From Albidovulum denitrificans (GTDB lineage Bacteria; Pseudomonadota; Alphaproteobacteria; Rhodobacterales; Rhodobacteraceae): a stretch of 64,000 nucleotides of DNA. A program made the translations under genes and the position numbers. Shown in pieces: positions 16,992-26,776 of this stretch. The DNA is taken from contig NZ_PVEP01000004.1 of assembly GCF_002973535.1 (NCBI RefSeq), forward strand, positions 131,501-195,500. Direction: 5' to 3'. The notes beneath the pieces were generated by a model. That model ran no database searches. It was not told where the DNA came from and was given only the letters and a program-made list of their open reading frames with translations. Position 1 is the first letter of the stretch. Each line of letters begins with the position of its first letter.

Positions 16992-18865
16992 TCCGGCTGT
17001 CCCGGAGCGCCACCGCGCGTTTCGGCGCGCTGTCGCTTCAGCGCAAGTTCGCGCTGGTGGCGGGGGCGCTGATGTTTGCCACCTCGCTCTGCTTCCTGAT
17101 CCTTGTCCTTGGGCTGCACCTGAACAGCGTTTCGGCATCGAACGAACGGGCGGTGCGTTCGGTCAACCGGCTTTTGCAGGCAGCGTTGGAAAACGCGATG
17201 CTGAAGCGCGATATTCCGGGGCTGCGAGAGATCATCACCGATCTTGGCGCGCAGGACGGTATTCGCGGGGTGATGATCGTCAACCCCGAGGGAGAGGTGC
17301 GCTTTTCCTCATATGAACAGGACCTCTACAGCACCTTCGACGACCCGGCGCTGACCGAGGCGCTGGCAAGTCAGAGCCAGCAGACGGAGTTCCGTGCGGT
17401 CGGGGGGGTCGATGTCCTTCGAAGCATCAACCCGGTCCTGAACAAGCAGCAGTGCAACGTCTGCCATGGCCTGTCCGCCGATCATCCGGTGAACGGCCTT
17501 CTGGTGATCGACTACGAAACCGCCGGGACGCGGCGTTATGCCCTGATCGGGGCCGCGCTCCTGATGGCGCTTGGCCTTGTCGTCGTGCTGGCGGTTGAGG
17601 GTGGGCTCTGGGTCGCGCTGCGGAAGATCGTCCTGGACCGGGTCGCGCGGCTTGACAGTGCCTTCGCGCAGGTGGGCGCGGGCAATCTTGACGCGCGGAC
17701 CGATGTCGTCGGCGGGGATGAGATCGGGCGGCTGGCGGGGAACTTCAACCTGATGTCGGACCGGCTGGCGATGTCGGTCGATAGGCTGCGGGCCTCGGAG
17801 GCGTTCTTGCAGGACCTGATCGACGCGGTTCCCGACGGCATTCGCGTCATCGGCCCCGATTTCCGCATCATCGTGGCCAACGCCGCCTATCTGCGCCAGG
17901 TCGGCGCCGATCGCGCTTCGGTCGTGGGGCAGCCCTGCCATCTGTCCAGCCATGGACGCGACGCGCCCTGCATCCCGACGATGCGGACCTGTCCGGTGGC
18001 CGCGCTTCTCCATGACCGCACGGAAAGCTTCTGCAAGTTCAACGACCGCCATCTGCGCGACGGCGCTGGCCTGTCGGTCGAGGTTTCGGCAGTGACGGCG
18101 AATATGGTGATCGACGGGCAGAGCGTGCCCTGCGTGATCGAATCCATCCGCGATCTTGAGGCGGAGGTGCAAATCTCCCATTCCGAGCGTCTGTCTGAGA
18201 TCGGCCTTCTGGCCGCCGGGATCGCGCATGAGGTCTATAATCCCCTGTCGTCGATCCGCCTTGCGCTGCGCGCGGTGGCCAACCAGCCGAACCTGACCGA
18301 GGCGACGCGCAATTACCTGTCCATCGCGGATACGGAGATTTCGAGCTGCCAGGGCTTCACCGACGGCTTGCTCAGGCTTGCTTCGCGCCCGTCGCCGCAT
18401 CTGGAACTGGTGGCGCTTCGGGCCGCGATCGTCGAGACGGCAGCGCTTCTGAACTATCAGGCGGAACAATCCGACGCGAAGATCGACATCGACATCGAGG
18501 GGGAGCCGCGCGTTCTGGCCCATGACAGCGAGATCAGGATGCTGGTCTTCAACCTGGTCCTGAACGCGGTTCACGCCATGCCCGATGGCGGCCCCGTCCG
18601 CGTGTCCTGCCGCGCCGACGGGGCGGGACGCATCCGGCTTCAGGTGGCCGATACCGGCGTCGGCATCCCCGAGGATCTGCGCGACAAGGTGATGCTGCCT
18701 TTCTGGACGCGCCGCGCGGATGGCAGCCGGGGGCGGGGCCTTGGCCTGACGATCTGCAACGCCATCGTCGGGGCGCTGGGCGGACAGATCGGGTTCGAAA
18801 GCGAGGTTGGGCGCGGTACGGTCTTTACCGTCGATCTCGCCGATGCCGACAAGAAGGAGGAGTGA
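16988..18865 (+). CDS. Sensor histidine kinase with periplasmic c-haem motif and Cys-rich PAS domain
   Basis: A 625-residue membrane kinase: TM1 about 21-44, a periplasmic sensor domain 45-184 containing CNVCH (Cys156, Cys159, His160), TM2 about 185-208, HAMP to about 263, a PAS domain with the cluster Cys317-His318, His322, Cys328, Cys335 and Cys349, then a HisKA domain with phospho-acceptor His414 (GIAHEVYNPL), N box NLVLNAVHAM and G boxes. Covalent haem in the sensor would report periplasmic redox state or a ligand, and the Cys/His group in PAS could bind metal or act as a thiol switch. The following regulator is its partner (3-base gap). Confidence 0.88.
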   Translation: MIRLSRSATARFGALSLQRKFALVAGALMFATSLCFLILVLGLHLNSVSASNERAVRSVNRLLQAALENAMLKRDIPGLREIITDLGAQDGIRGVMIVNPEGEVRFSSYEQDLYSTFDDPALTEALASQSQQTEFRAVGGVDVLRSINPVLNKQQCNVCHGLSADHPVNGLLVIDYETAGTRRYALIGAALLMALGLVVVLAVEGGLWVALRKIVLDRVARLDSAFAQVGAGNLDARTDVVGGDEIGRLAGNFNLMSDRLAMSVDRLRASEAFLQDLIDAVPDGIRVIGPDFRIIVANAAYLRQVGADRASVVGQPCHLSSHGRDAPCIPTMRTCPVAALLHDRTESFCKFNDRHLRDGAGLSVEVSAVTANMVIDGQSVPCVIESIRDLEAEVQISHSERLSEIGLLAAGIAHEVYNPLSSIRLALRAVANQPNLTEATRNYLSIADTEISSCQGFTDGLLRLASRPSPHLELVALRAAIVETAALLNYQAEQSDAKIDIDIEGEPRVLAHDSEIRMLVFNLVLNAVHAMPDGGPVRVSCRADGAGRIRLQVADTGVGIPEDLRDKVMLPFWTRRADGSRGRGLGLTICNAIVGALGGQIGFESEVGRGTVFTVDLADADKKEE

Positions 18866-18868
18866 CGC

Positions 18869-20245
18869 ATGGCCGAGCCGAACATCATCGTGATCGAGGA
18901 CGACCGCAACCTGAACGCGCTTCTAAGCGGTCAGCTTGCCGAAGAGGGGTTCCGCGTCACCTCGGCCCATAGTTGCCGGGAGGGGCGGGCGCTTCTGGAA
19001 GGGTCAGAGCCGAACCTGATGATCATCGACATTCGTCTGCCCGACGGCGACGGGTTCGAGTTCATTCGGCAATATGGCGAGATCTTCCCGATCATCGTCC
19101 TGACCGCCTATGGCACCGTCGATCAGGCGGTTGAGGCGGTTCAGGCGGGGGCGAGCGACTATCTGCTCAAGCCGATTTCCTTCGACGCGCTCAAGGTCGC
19201 CATCGGCCGCGCGCTGGCGACGGTCGAGCTGAAGCGTGACGTGCAGTACTGGCAGAAGCGGGCGCAGAAGGACCTGAACGTCACCATCGTCGGCAACAGC
19301 CCGAAGGTGGCGCATATGCGCCATCTGATCGAGCTTTATGCCGTCACCGATTCCAGCCTTCTGATCGTTGGCGAAAGCGGCGTCGGGAAAGAGCTTGTGG
19401 CCCATGCGATCCATAAGAAAAGCGACCGCAAGAACGGCCGGTTCGTCGCGGTGGATTGCGATCCGGCTCAGGAAAGCAATGTCGCGCAAGAGCTTTTCGG
19501 CGAGGAACAGACCATGCGCGGCGGCGCCCGGCGCGAGGGGATGCTGGCCATCGCGCAGAACGGGACGATCTATGTCAACAACGTTGCCGAGATGTCGTTG
19601 GCGCTGCAAAGCAAGCTTTTGCGGGTGATGGAGACGGGGACGTTCCGGCGTGTGGGCGGGACGCAGGACCTTGTCACCAATGTCCGCATCCTTGCCGCGA
19701 CCAGCAGCAACCTTCAGGCCCGGATTGCCGATGATCGTTTCCGCAGCGAGTTGTTCTATCGCCTGAACGCTTTCTGCATCGAGGTGCCGCCGCTGCGCGA
19801 CCGGTTGACGGATGTCCCGCTGCTGGCAGAGCATTTCCTGAAATACCGCAACTTCCAGCGCGGGATAGACAAGCGTCTGGCGGCCGACACCATCGCCGCG
19901 CTGACCGATTACGCCTGGCCCGGCAACGTGCGTGAGCTGCGCAACGCCATCGAACGCGGTGTCATCATGTCGGGGCAGGAGGAAGAGATCACCGCCGCCC
20001 ATGTCGGCATCAGCGCGACGCGAAGCGCGGCCGGGGATCATGGCGGCGTGGTTCTGGGCTTTGACTATGAACCGACGATGGAGGAGGTGCGGGACCACTA
20101 CATCCGCATGTTGTTGCGCCGCTATGACGGCAATCGCCGGAAGGTGGCCGGAATCCTCGGTATCAGCGAACGCAACACCTATCGTCTTGTCGGCAAGCTT
20201 GAGGTGGATGGCGAAACGGGCGGCTTGGGTGGCGCGGCGGAATAG
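18869..20245 (+). CDS. NtrC-family response regulator lacking GAFTGA and Walker B acids
   Basis: A 458-residue REC-AAA-Fis protein. The receiver has Asp54 and Lys101. Walker A is intact (GESGVGKE, 168-175). The GAFTGA loop that contacts sigma-54 is absent: ELFGEEQTMRGGA occupies its place. Walker B, usually TLFLDE, reads TIYVNN, so both acids are Asn. The arginine-finger region FRSELFYRLN and a C-terminal Fis-type helix-turn-helix (RKVAGILGISERNTYRLVGK) remain. By analogy with Rhodobacter capsulatus NtrC, which also lacks GAFTGA and works with the housekeeping sigma factor, it probably regulates without sigma-54 remodelling. Its target is presumably the 9317-16991 operon. Confidence 0.9.
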   Translation: MAEPNIIVIEDDRNLNALLSGQLAEEGFRVTSAHSCREGRALLEGSEPNLMIIDIRLPDGDGFEFIRQYGEIFPIIVLTAYGTVDQAVEAVQAGASDYLLKPISFDALKVAIGRALATVELKRDVQYWQKRAQKDLNVTIVGNSPKVAHMRHLIELYAVTDSSLLIVGESGVGKELVAHAIHKKSDRKNGRFVAVDCDPAQESNVAQELFGEEQTMRGGARREGMLAIAQNGTIYVNNVAEMSLALQSKLLRVMETGTFRRVGGTQDLVTNVRILAATSSNLQARIADDRFRSELFYRLNAFCIEVPPLRDRLTDVPLLAEHFLKYRNFQRGIDKRLAADTIAALTDYAWPGNVRELRNAIERGVIMSGQEEEITAAHVGISATRSAAGDHGGVVLGFDYEPTMEEVRDHYIRMLLRRYDGNRRKVAGILGISERNTYRLVGKLEVDGETGGLGGAAE

Positions 20246-20305
20246 GGTAGGCCGGGGGCGGGTGCCTTTGCCGCCCCTCTGACCCACCGCGCAGGAGTGC
20301 CGCCC

Positions 20306-20956
20306 ATGGCTGCCATTGTCTTCGATCTTGACGGAACGCTGATCGACAGCGCGCCCGATATTCACCGTTCCCTTTCGGTCGCGCTTGAGGCGGAGGGGCG
20401 GCCTGTCCTGACGCTTGACGTGGTGCGCTCCTTCATCGGCAACGGGGTCGCGGTGTTGGTGCGGCGCGCGATGGGGGTCAGCGATCTGGCGGGGGATGAG
20501 GTTCACGCGCGGATGCTGGCGCGGTTCATGGCCGCCTATGATGCCGCGCCCGCCGATCTGACGCGGCCCTATCCGGGCGTGGCAGAGGCGCTGGCGGGGT
20601 TGAAGGCGGCGGGGCATAAGCTGGCCGTCTGCACCAACAAGCCCGAGGCGATCAGCCGGGCGATCCTCGCCTCGCTGAATCTGGCGCCGTTCTTCGACGA
20701 CATCGTCGGGGGCGACCGGTTGCCTGAGCGCAAACCCGATCCGCGGCCGCTTCACACCGCCTTCGCGGCGCTGGGCGCGCCCACCGGGCTTTATGTCGGT
20801 GACAGTGAGGTCGATGCCGAAACCGCCAGGGCGGCCGGGGCGCCGTTTATCCTCTTCACCCGTGGCTATCGCTCCAAAAGCGTTGCGGAGCTTGCCCCCG
20901 TCGCCAGCTTTGATGATTTTGCCGGGCTTGCCACCATCGTGGCCGCCCGGACATGA
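20306..20956 (+). CDS. gph: Phosphoglycolate phosphatase (HAD family)
   Basis: A 216-residue HAD hydrolase with motif I FDLDGTLIDSAPD, motif II region VCTNKPE, and motif III/IV KPDPRPL and VGDSEVDAETA, matching Gph, which dephosphorylates 2-phosphoglycolate. ATG 20306 behind gcaggag is preferred to an in-frame GTG at 20297. A small stem (ggggcgg/ccgcccc, 20256-20277) separates it from the response-regulator gene, so it is probably not part of that operon. Confidence 0.9.
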   Translation: MAAIVFDLDGTLIDSAPDIHRSLSVALEAEGRPVLTLDVVRSFIGNGVAVLVRRAMGVSDLAGDEVHARMLARFMAAYDAAPADLTRPYPGVAEALAGLKAAGHKLAVCTNKPEAISRAILASLNLAPFFDDIVGGDRLPERKPDPRPLHTAFAALGAPTGLYVGDSEVDAETARAAGAPFILFTRGYRSKSVAELAPVASFDDFAGLATIVAART

Positions 20957-20990
20957 AAAATCGCCGGGGCATGACCCCGGCGATGTCTGT
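20956..20990. terminator. Bidirectional intrinsic terminator between gph and the class III aminotransferase
   Basis: A 10-bp GC stem (20960-20969 with 20975-20984) has an A-run on its left side (20956-20960) and tgtcttt on its right, so it can end both convergent transcripts. Confidence 0.8.
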
Positions 20991-21007
20991 CTTTCAACGC
21001 GAGTGGG

Positions 21008-22381
21008 TCAGCCCAGAACTGTCTTCACCGCCCGCGCGGTCGCGGCGACCACGGTATCCGCTTCGGCCTTCGTCAGGCAGAAGGGCGGGGCAAAGCCAAG
21101 GATGTCGCCCTGCGGCATGGCCCGTGCGATGACCTTGTCCTGCGCCAGAAGCGTGGCCGAAATCTGCGGGCCGACCTTGCGGGCGGGGTCGAAGAAGGTG
21201 CGGCCCGCCTTGTTGTCCACGAATTCCACCGCGCAGAGCATCCCCTCGCCGCGGATGTCGCCGACATGGGGGTGGTCGCCCAGCGCCTCGGTCATGGTTT
21301 TCTTCAGATAGGCCCCGACCTCACCCGCGTTCTGCACCAGGTTCAGGTCGTCGATAAGCTTCAGGTTCGCGACCCCCGCCGCCGCGCCGATCGGGTGGGC
21401 GGAATAGGTCCAGCCGTGGCCGATCGGGCCGTTTTCATCGGTCCCCTGCTCCAGCACCTTCCAGACCTTGTCCGAGACGATGGAGCCGGAAAGCGGCGCA
21501 TAGGCCGAGGTCAGGCCCTTGGCGATGGTGATGATGTCGGCCTCGATCCCGAAGTGATCGGAGCCGAACATGGTGCCGAGGCGACCAAAGCCGGTGACGA
21601 CCTCATCCGCGATGAGAAGGATGTCATGCTTCTTCAGCACCGCCTGAATGGCCTTCCAGTACCCGGCGGGCGGCGGGACGATGCCGCCGGTGCCAAGGAC
21701 CGGCTCACCGATGAAGGCGGCGATGGTGTCGGCGCCCTCGCGCTCGATCAGCGCCTCAAGCTCGGCGACGCAATGCGCGACGAACTCGGCCTCCGACTGC
21801 GCCAGATCGGTGCGGCGGTAGTAATAGGGCGCCTCGGTATGGACCACCTGCGCCAGCGGCAGGTCGAATTTCTTGTGGAACAGCTCAAGCCCCGTCAGCG
21901 AGCCGGTCATCAGGCCCGAGCCGTGATAACCGCGCCAGCGCGAGATGATTTTCTTCTTCTCGGGGCGGCCAAGGATGTTGTTGTAATACCAGACCAGCTT
22001 GACGTTGGTTTCGTTCGCATCCGACCCGCCAAGGCCGAAATAGACCTTCGACATGTTCGAAGGCGCCCGGTCGAGGATCATCTTGGCCAGCGTGATGGAG
22101 GCTTCCGTCCCATGCCCGACATAGGCGTGGTAATAGGCCAGTTCCTTCGCCTGGGCCGCGATGGCCTCGGCGATCTCCTGCCGCCCGTAGCCGACGTTCA
22201 CGCAGTAAAGCCCGGCGAAGGCGTCGAGAAGCTTGTTGCCGTCGCGGTCCTCGATATGGACGCCCGAGGCAGTCTTGATCACCCGGTTCGGGCTTTCACC
22301 GCGCGCATGCTGGGCAAGATGCGTCGAGGGGTGGAAAAAGTTCTCACGGTCCCAGGTGTCGAGTTGATCGTTCTTCAGCAT
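21008..22381 (-). CDS. Class III PLP aminotransferase (putrescine/omega-amino acid--pyruvate type)
   Basis: A 457-residue fold-type I omega-aminotransferase. Visible marks are GLGGSDANETNVKLVWYYNN, the PLP-contact LLIADEVVTGFGRLG and the Schiff-base Lys in ITIAKGLTSAYAPL. It is translated just after the semialdehyde dehydrogenase gene (16-base gap, gaaggaagaag site). The pair fits transamination of an amine or omega-amino acid (putrescine, GABA, beta-alanine) followed by oxidation of the aldehyde. Close families (SpuC, taurine-pyruvate, omega-amino acid-pyruvate transaminases) cannot be separated by eye. Confidence 0.85.
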   Translation of the reverse strand: MLKNDQLDTWDRENFFHPSTHLAQHARGESPNRVIKTASGVHIEDRDGNKLLDAFAGLYCVNVGYGRQEIAEAIAAQAKELAYYHAYVGHGTEASITLAKMILDRAPSNMSKVYFGLGGSDANETNVKLVWYYNNILGRPEKKKIISRWRGYHGSGLMTGSLTGLELFHKKFDLPLAQVVHTEAPYYYRRTDLAQSEAEFVAHCVAELEALIEREGADTIAAFIGEPVLGTGGIVPPPAGYWKAIQAVLKKHDILLIADEVVTGFGRLGTMFGSDHFGIEADIITIAKGLTSAYAPLSGSIVSDKVWKVLEQGTDENGPIGHGWTYSAHPIGAAAGVANLKLIDDLNLVQNAGEVGAYLKKTMTEALGDHPHVGDIRGEGMLCAVEFVDNKAGRTFFDPARKVGPQISATLLAQDKVIARAMPQGDILGFAPPFCLTKAEADTVVAATARAVKTVLG

Positions 22382-22397
22382 GTCTTCTTCCTTCTTC

Positions 22398-23873
22398 TCA
22401 TGCCCAGTCGCGGCAGACGTACTTGATTTCGGTGAATTCCTCCATGCCCAGCCGTGATCCTTCGCGGCCAAGGCCGGACTGTTTCATGCCGCCGAAGGGG
22501 ATCGGCGCGCCGGTGACTTTGGTGCGGTTGACCGCGACCATGCCGAATTGCAGCGCGCGGGACAGGCGGTAGATGCGGCGCGGGTCCTGGGTGTGGATAT
22601 AGGCGACAAGGCCGTATTCGGTGGCGTTGGCCTTTGCGATGACCTCTTCTTCGGCATCGAAGGGCAGGATCGCGGCGACGGGACCGAAAGTCTCTTCGCG
22701 CAGGATCTTCGCGTCGTCCGGCACGTCGGTCAGAACCGTCGCCTCATAGAAGAGCGGGCCAAGAGCGTGGCGCTTGCCGCCGCAGGCGAGCTTCGCGCCC
22801 TTGGCCAGCGCGTCGGCCACATGCTCCTCCTGCTTGGCGACGGCCTTTTCGTTCATCAGGGGGCCAAGGTCGCGGTCCTCCATCCCCGGCCCGATGGTGA
22901 GGGCCTTTGTCGCCTCGGTGAAGCGCGCGCAAAAGTCGGCATAGATCGGGCGTTCGACATAGATCCGGTTGGCGCCAAGGCAGTCCTGGCCAGAGGTCGC
23001 CCATTTCGCCTTCATCGTCTCGGCCACGGCATTGTCCATGTCGGCGCCCTTGAAGACGATCACCGGGGCGTGGCCGCCAAGCTCCATCACCAGCCGTTTC
23101 ATCGTGTCGGCGGACTGACGATACAGCAGCTTTCCGATCCCGGTCGATCCGGTGAAGGAGAGCGCCCGCACCCGCGTGTCCCTTGTCCATGGCTCGACGA
23201 TCACCGGCGCCTCGCCCGTGACGACGTTGAAGACACCCGCCGGAACGCCCGCGCGTTCGGCCAGTTCTGCCAGCGCAAGCGCCGAGAACGGGGTTTCGGC
23301 CGAGGGGTGGCAGAGGACGGTGCAACCGGCGGCGAGCGCGGCGGCCGCCTTGCGCGTCAGCATCGCCGAAGGGAAGTTCCACGGCGTGATAAGCGCTGCA
23401 ACGCCGACGGGTTCGCGCCAAAGCTCCACCTCCGCGTCCGGCAGGTGGCTGGTGACGCCTTCGATATTCGGGCGCTTGGCCTCTTCGGCGTAGAATTCGA
23501 CAAAGGCCGCGCCATAGTCGATCTCACCGCGCGCTTCCGAGAGCGGCTTGCCCTGTTCAAGGACCATGATCCGGGCGAGGTCTTCCTTATGCGCCAGCAT
23601 CAGGTCGAACCAGCGGCGCAGGATCGCGGATCGCGCCTGCGGCAGCATCGCAGACCAACCGGCGAAGGCGGCCTGCGCGACATCGACGGCAGCGGCGGAG
23701 TCTTCGGCCGAGAGGCTCGCCACCTCACCCAGAAGCTCTCCGGTGGCGGGATCGGTCACGCCGATCGTCGCGCCTGAGGTGGCCGACTGCCACTTGCCGC
23801 CGATATAGGAAAAGCTGCGGACAAGGGTCTTGTCGGTGATCTCGCTGCGCGCGGAAATCGCTGTGTCGAGCAT
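22398..23873 (-). CDS. NAD(P)-dependent semialdehyde dehydrogenase (GabD-like)
   Basis: A 491-residue aldehyde dehydrogenase closest in style to succinate-semialdehyde dehydrogenase. It shows TPWNFPSAMLTRK, the Rossmann motif FTGSTGIGKLL, the general base MELGGHAPVIVF, the catalytic Cys in SGQDCLGANR and EETFGPVAAILPF. One oddity: the cofactor-binding Lys-Pro of the family (KP-x-E/S-x-TP) is His-Pro here (CHPSAETPF). Upstream of it lie 118 bases without a gene, then the ABC ATPase. Likely oxidises the aldehyde made by the neighbouring aminotransferase. The His substitution may change cofactor preference. Confidence 0.87.
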   Translation of the reverse strand: MLDTAISARSEITDKTLVRSFSYIGGKWQSATSGATIGVTDPATGELLGEVASLSAEDSAAAVDVAQAAFAGWSAMLPQARSAILRRWFDLMLAHKEDLARIMVLEQGKPLSEARGEIDYGAAFVEFYAEEAKRPNIEGVTSHLPDAEVELWREPVGVAALITPWNFPSAMLTRKAAAALAAGCTVLCHPSAETPFSALALAELAERAGVPAGVFNVVTGEAPVIVEPWTRDTRVRALSFTGSTGIGKLLYRQSADTMKRLVMELGGHAPVIVFKGADMDNAVAETMKAKWATSGQDCLGANRIYVERPIYADFCARFTEATKALTIGPGMEDRDLGPLMNEKAVAKQEEHVADALAKGAKLACGGKRHALGPLFYEATVLTDVPDDAKILREETFGPVAAILPFDAEEEVIAKANATEYGLVAYIHTQDPRRIYRLSRALQFGMVAVNRTKVTGAPIPFGGMKQSGLGREGSRLGMEEFTEIKYVCRDWA

Positions 23874-23991
23874 GGCGTCCTCATCGGGAATAGGCCCGCA
23901 GGATCGCCTTTGACCGGCAGAGGGTGAGACCGAAGTTCGGGTTCTTGCCAGATGAATCCTCTGCCATCCGCTCCGAAGGCAGCCGAAGGCT

Positions 23992-25037
<1,046 letters not shown>

Positions 25038-25041
<4 letters not shown>

Positions 25042-25823
25042 CCTTGGGCGGCCTTGGTATGTTTCGAAAAGCGGGTGACGAGTTGGATCAGGCCCATGCA
25101 GGCCCATGTGATCGCGAAGGCGATGGTCGAGAGCGCAAAGGGTTCATACGCCTTGTTGGCGCCCATCAGTTGCAGATAGGGGCCGAAGGCGGGGCGGTTG
25201 AGAAGGGCGGCCATGGTGAATTCGCCCATGACGATGGCAAAGGTCACGAAGGCGCCCGACAGGACCGCGACAAGGACGTTGGGCAGGATGATGCGGGCCA
25301 GGATCGTGGTCCAGCCCGCGCCAAGGGATTGCGCGGCCTCGGTCAGCGTCGCCACGTCAATGGTCCTGAGGCCGGTATCGACGGCGCGGTACATATAGGG
25401 CAGCGAGAGCATCGCGTAGCCCATCAGCAGAAGGAAGTTCGACCCCATCAGCGTGCCGGTCAGGGGCAGCCAGCTTGAGGTGTTATAGAGCCTGATATAG
25501 CCGAAAACGGTCACGATGGCCGGAATGACCAGCGGCATCAGCGTCAGGAATTCCACATAGGGCCGCGCCCAGGGCATCTTGAGCCGGACCCAGAAGGCGG
25601 TCGGCACCACCAGGAGGACGCCGAACAGGATCGTCAGCAGCGACATCACCACCGAATAGGTGAAGGTCTGGCGGAACTGCGGGTCGGCCAGCACGACGCG
25701 GTAGGCCTCAAGGCTGTAGACGCCGCGTTTCATCGAGAGGGAAAATTCGACCATCCCGGCCAGCGGCAGGATGAAATAGATCCCCCCGAGAAGCAGGATC
25801 GACCAGGCGGCGGCGCGCTTCAT
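25038..25823 (-). CDS. ABC importer inner-membrane permease (PotC-like)
   Basis: A 261-residue permease with about six membrane helices and the cytoplasmic EAA loop TEAAQSLGAGWTTILARIILP that couples to the ATPase. ATG 25823 forms an ATGA overlap with the preceding permease stop and is preferred to an upstream GTG at 25832. Second of two permeases of the same importer. Confidence 0.9.
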
Positions 25824-26698
25824 TTCAGCCACCTCTCGGCGCGGATGCGCAGCCAGATATAAAGGACGTTGGCCACGGCGGTGACAAGGATCATGCCGAA
25901 GGCCATGGCATAGCCCAGATGCGGGTCGCCCAGCACGTCACCGCGGATTTGCGCGAACAGCATGATCGGCACGATGTTCAGCGATGACCCGGTCAGCGCG
26001 ATGGCGGTGGCGACGGCGCCGAAGGCATTGGCGAAGAGAAGCGCGAAGGTCCCGAGGATCGAGGGGAAGAGGATGGGCAGCGCCACCATGCGCCAATATT
26101 GCGGCCCGGTGGCGCCAAGGACCGATGCCGCCTCGCGCCATTCGCGTTTCAATCCGTCGATGGCGGGCGTGATGATGAGGATCATCAGCGGGATCTGGAA
26201 GAAGAGATAGGTGATCGTCAGGCCCCAGAAGGACAGGATGTTGAAGCCCATCGCCCGCAGGTTGATGCCGAAATGGGTCTTGAGGATCAGCGTCACAAGG
26301 CCAAGCGGCCCCAGTGTGGCGAGAAAGGCGAAGGCCAGCGGTACGCCCGCAAAGTTCGATGCGACACCGGAAAAGGTCATCAGCGGCGACCGGACGCCCT
26401 TTGGCACGCCGCCGAGGATCATCGCCGCCGCCATCAGAAAGCCCACAAGGCAGCCGAGCGCCGATGAGGCGACGGAAATCTTGATGGAAATCCAGTAGCT
26501 TGACAGGATCGAGTCGGTGAAAAGACCGCGCAGGTTGTTCAGCGTGAAGTCGCCTTGCGGGGTCTGGAATGCGCCGACGACGATCTTCATCGTGGGGGCG
26601 ATCAGGAACAGCACGATGAATGCGGCAAAGGGCAGAAGCCCGATCCATGTCATCGGCAGCCGCCTGCGCGGCGCTTGGGGTGGTGTCTGGTCGGTCAC
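25820..26698 (-). CDS. ABC importer inner-membrane permease (PotB-like)
   Basis: A 292-residue permease with about six membrane helices; the EAA loop is REAASVLGATGPQYWRMVALP. A GTG start at 26698 (GTG ACC GAC CAG) is used. It follows the binding-protein gene after 78 bases that hold two hairpins, a common way to keep binding protein in excess over permease. Confidence 0.9.
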   Translation of the reverse strand: MTDQTPPQAPRRRLPMTWIGLLPFAAFIVLFLIAPTMKIVVGAFQTPQGDFTLNNLRGLFTDSILSSYWISIKISVASSALGCLVGFLMAAAMILGGVPKGVRSPLMTFSGVASNFAGVPLAFAFLATLGPLGLVTLILKTHFGINLRAMGFNILSFWGLTITYLFFQIPLMILIITPAIDGLKREWREAASVLGATGPQYWRMVALPILFPSILGTFALLFANAFGAVATAIALTGSSLNIVPIMLFAQIRGDVLGDPHLGYAMAFGMILVTAVANVLYIWLRIRAERWLK

Positions 26699-26724
26699 GC
26701 GCGTTCCGCTTGTCGGGAAGGTGC

Positions 26725-26770
26725 CGCCCCGGCCGGAACCGGGGCGACGTGACGGGGCCGCAAGGCCCCG
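26725..26770 (-). promoter_or_regulatory. Two stem-loops between binding-protein and permease genes
   Basis: An 8-bp stem (26725-26732 with 26739-26746) and a 7-bp stem (26753-26759 with 26764-26770) lie in the 78-base gap. Neither has a T-run on the transcribed strand. They probably stabilise the upstream mRNA end or partly terminate. Confidence 0.65.
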
Positions 26771-26776
26771 GTCGAT

